NCBI GenBank assembly: GCA_002329675.1
Contig: DCUA01000039.1
Coordinates: 14,872-21,373 of the forward strand
Direction: 5' to 3'
Length of the DNA: 6,502 nucleotides
Source: Firmicutes bacterium UBA1426
GTDB lineage: Bacteria; Bacillota; Clostridia; Peptostreptococcales; Anaerovoracaceae
Position numbers and translations under genes: made by a program. The notes beneath the pieces were generated by a model. It made no database searches, was not told the DNA's origin, and was given only the letters and a program-made list of their open reading frames with translations. Within the stretch, counting starts at the first letter, position 1. Each line of letters starts with the position of its first letter. Of this stretch, positions 5,749 to 6,502 are shown piece by piece.

Positions 5749-6502
5749 TTGGAGTAGCCTCCTTTTTTTTCGCCTCGTCCACCAGTAGCCAGCACGCCGA
5801 GGTGTGCCCTTCCGCTACATTGATGCTGGGGGGTTCTACACGGAGGCAGATTTTCATACAGTGTTCACAGCGAGGTCCGAAGGGGCAGCCCGCAGGAGGA
5901 TTGAGCATATCCACCGGAGTTCCTTCGATGGGGATCAAACGCTCGTATTCTTCTGCGTCCACTCTGGGCATGGAACGGAGAAGTCCTAAAGTATATGGGT
6001 GCTGAGGACGATAGAAGATATCCTCAACACTTCCCTGTTCAACGATTTTGCCTGCGTACATAACGGATACGCGGTCGCAGATTTCAGCAACAACTCCCAG
6101 GTTATGCGTGATGAAGACGATTGCCATCTGTGTCTTCTTCTGGATGTCCTTCATCAACTCAATGATCTGAGCCTGGATGGTAACGTCCAGAGCTGTGGTG
6201 GGCTCGTCTGCAATGAGCATTTTGGGATCGCAGATCAGGCCCATGGCGATCATGACCCTCTGGCGCATACCGCCTGAAAACTCGTGAGGGTATTGACTCA
6301 TACGTCTTTCGGGATTATTGATACCTACCAGTTCAAGCATTTCAATAGCCTTTGCTCTGGCTTCCGCTTTCGATACCTTCTTGTGGCAGCGAACTGCCTC
6401 AATGAGCTGATTTCCTATTGTATAAACAGGATTTAAGCAGGTCATGGGGTTCTGGAAAATCATGCTTACACTGTTGCCCCGGAAGTCCTGCATTTCTTTC
6501 GC
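5741..6502 (-). CDS. oppD: OppD-type oligopeptide ABC transporter ATPase, 5' part beyond the window
   Basis: This is the partner ATPase of OppF in the peptide importer. The reading frame stays open to the window edge: three codons (Ala-Lys-Glu) precede the Met codon at 6493, and KEMQDFRGN is an internal family motif, so that Met is not the start. Visible parts include the Q-loop [12 protein letters not shown] (6463-6428), signature FSGGMRQR (about 6280-6257), Walker B MLIADEP with the Asp codon near 6208, D-loop TALD, and switch His near 6106. Walker A and the first part of the domain lie off the window. The C-terminal extension holds cysteines spaced C-x5-C-x6-C-x17-C, plus one extra Cys, and ends in a charged KKKEATPNE tail. 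[13 protein letters not shown] and TIGNQLIEA segments match OppD/DppD; the neighbouring OppF and OppA favour the Opp name. The oppB and oppC permease genes may lie upstream. Confidence 0.93.
   Translation of the reverse strand, partial: AKEMQDFRGNSVSMIFQNPMTCLNPVYTIGNQLIEAVRCHKKVSKAEARAKAIEMLELVGINNPERRMSQYPHEFSGGMRQRVMIAMGLICDPKMLIADEPTTALDVTIQAQIIELMKDIQKKTQMAIVFITHNLGVVAEICDRVSVMYAGKIVEQGSVEDIFYRPQHPYTLGLLRSMPRVDAEEYERLIPIEGTPVDMLNPPAGCPFGPRCEHCMKICLRVEPPSINVAEGHTSACWLLVDEAKKKEATPNE
5758..5764 (-). promoter_or_regulatory. Ribosome binding site for oppF, inside the oppD coding end
   Basis: AAGGAGG on the minus strand, preceded by a run of A, sits 9 nt before the oppF ATG. The same bases encode the KKKE near the oppD C-terminus, so the site is embedded in coding sequence and fixes the overlapping oppF start. 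Confidence 0.85.

Noticed and set aside
5999..6277. Plus-strand open frame of 92 codons opposite oppD
   Set aside because: Shadow of the oppD coding frame, which carries all expected ATPase motifs.
6491..6493. ATG as the start of oppD
   Set aside because: The frame is open upstream to the window edge, there is no ribosome binding site, and starting here would remove Walker A; the preceding Ala-Lys-Glu fits an internal family motif.

Overview
All genes lie on the minus strand, so transcription runs from high to low coordinates. The window holds the 3' part of an oligopeptide ABC importer operon (oppD partial, oppF, oppA), followed by the 5' part of a branched-chain amino acid ABC importer operon (livJ, livH, livM partial). 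The organism is probably a low-to-mid GC Gram-positive anaerobe of the Clostridia/Firmicutes type. The signs are strong AGGAGG-type ribosome binding sites, one TTG start with a strong Shine-Dalgarno, near-consensus TTGACA-17-TATTAT promoters, and two binding proteins that are lipoproteins with lipobox cysteines instead of free periplasmic proteins. Genus cannot be given from this window.

Layout in transcription order. 6502-5741: oppD, missing its N-terminus and Walker A at the window edge. 5748-4789: oppF, overlapping oppD by 8 nt. 4788-4572: a 217-bp gap with four short perfect inverted repeats and a plausible promoter. 4571-2931: oppA, the oligopeptide-binding lipoprotein. 2930-2719: a 212-bp gap with a clear intrinsic terminator for oppA, a dyad-rich AT segment, and a near-consensus promoter for livJ. 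2718-1525: livJ, the amino-acid-binding lipoprotein. 1524-1403: a 122-bp gap with a second near-consensus promoter directly abutting a perfect 14-bp inverted repeat. 1402-524: livH permease. 521-1: livM permease, truncated by the window edge. livG and livF would be expected beyond position 1, and oppB/oppC beyond position 6502.

Together the genes import peptides and branched-chain amino acids, a pairing that suits a peptide- or amino-acid-fermenting anaerobe (inference). In both operons the binding-protein gene appears to be transcriptionally separable from its partners, which would let the cell make more binding protein than membrane components.

The genes are members of well-known families, and I see no undescribed protein system, mobile element, RNA gene or CRISPR array. 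The least explained content is regulatory: a 22-bp dyad centred about 60 bp upstream of the predicted livJ start, a 14-bp dyad at the predicted livH start, and a cluster of hairpins in the oppA leader. All regulatory calls are pattern readings of a single sequence.
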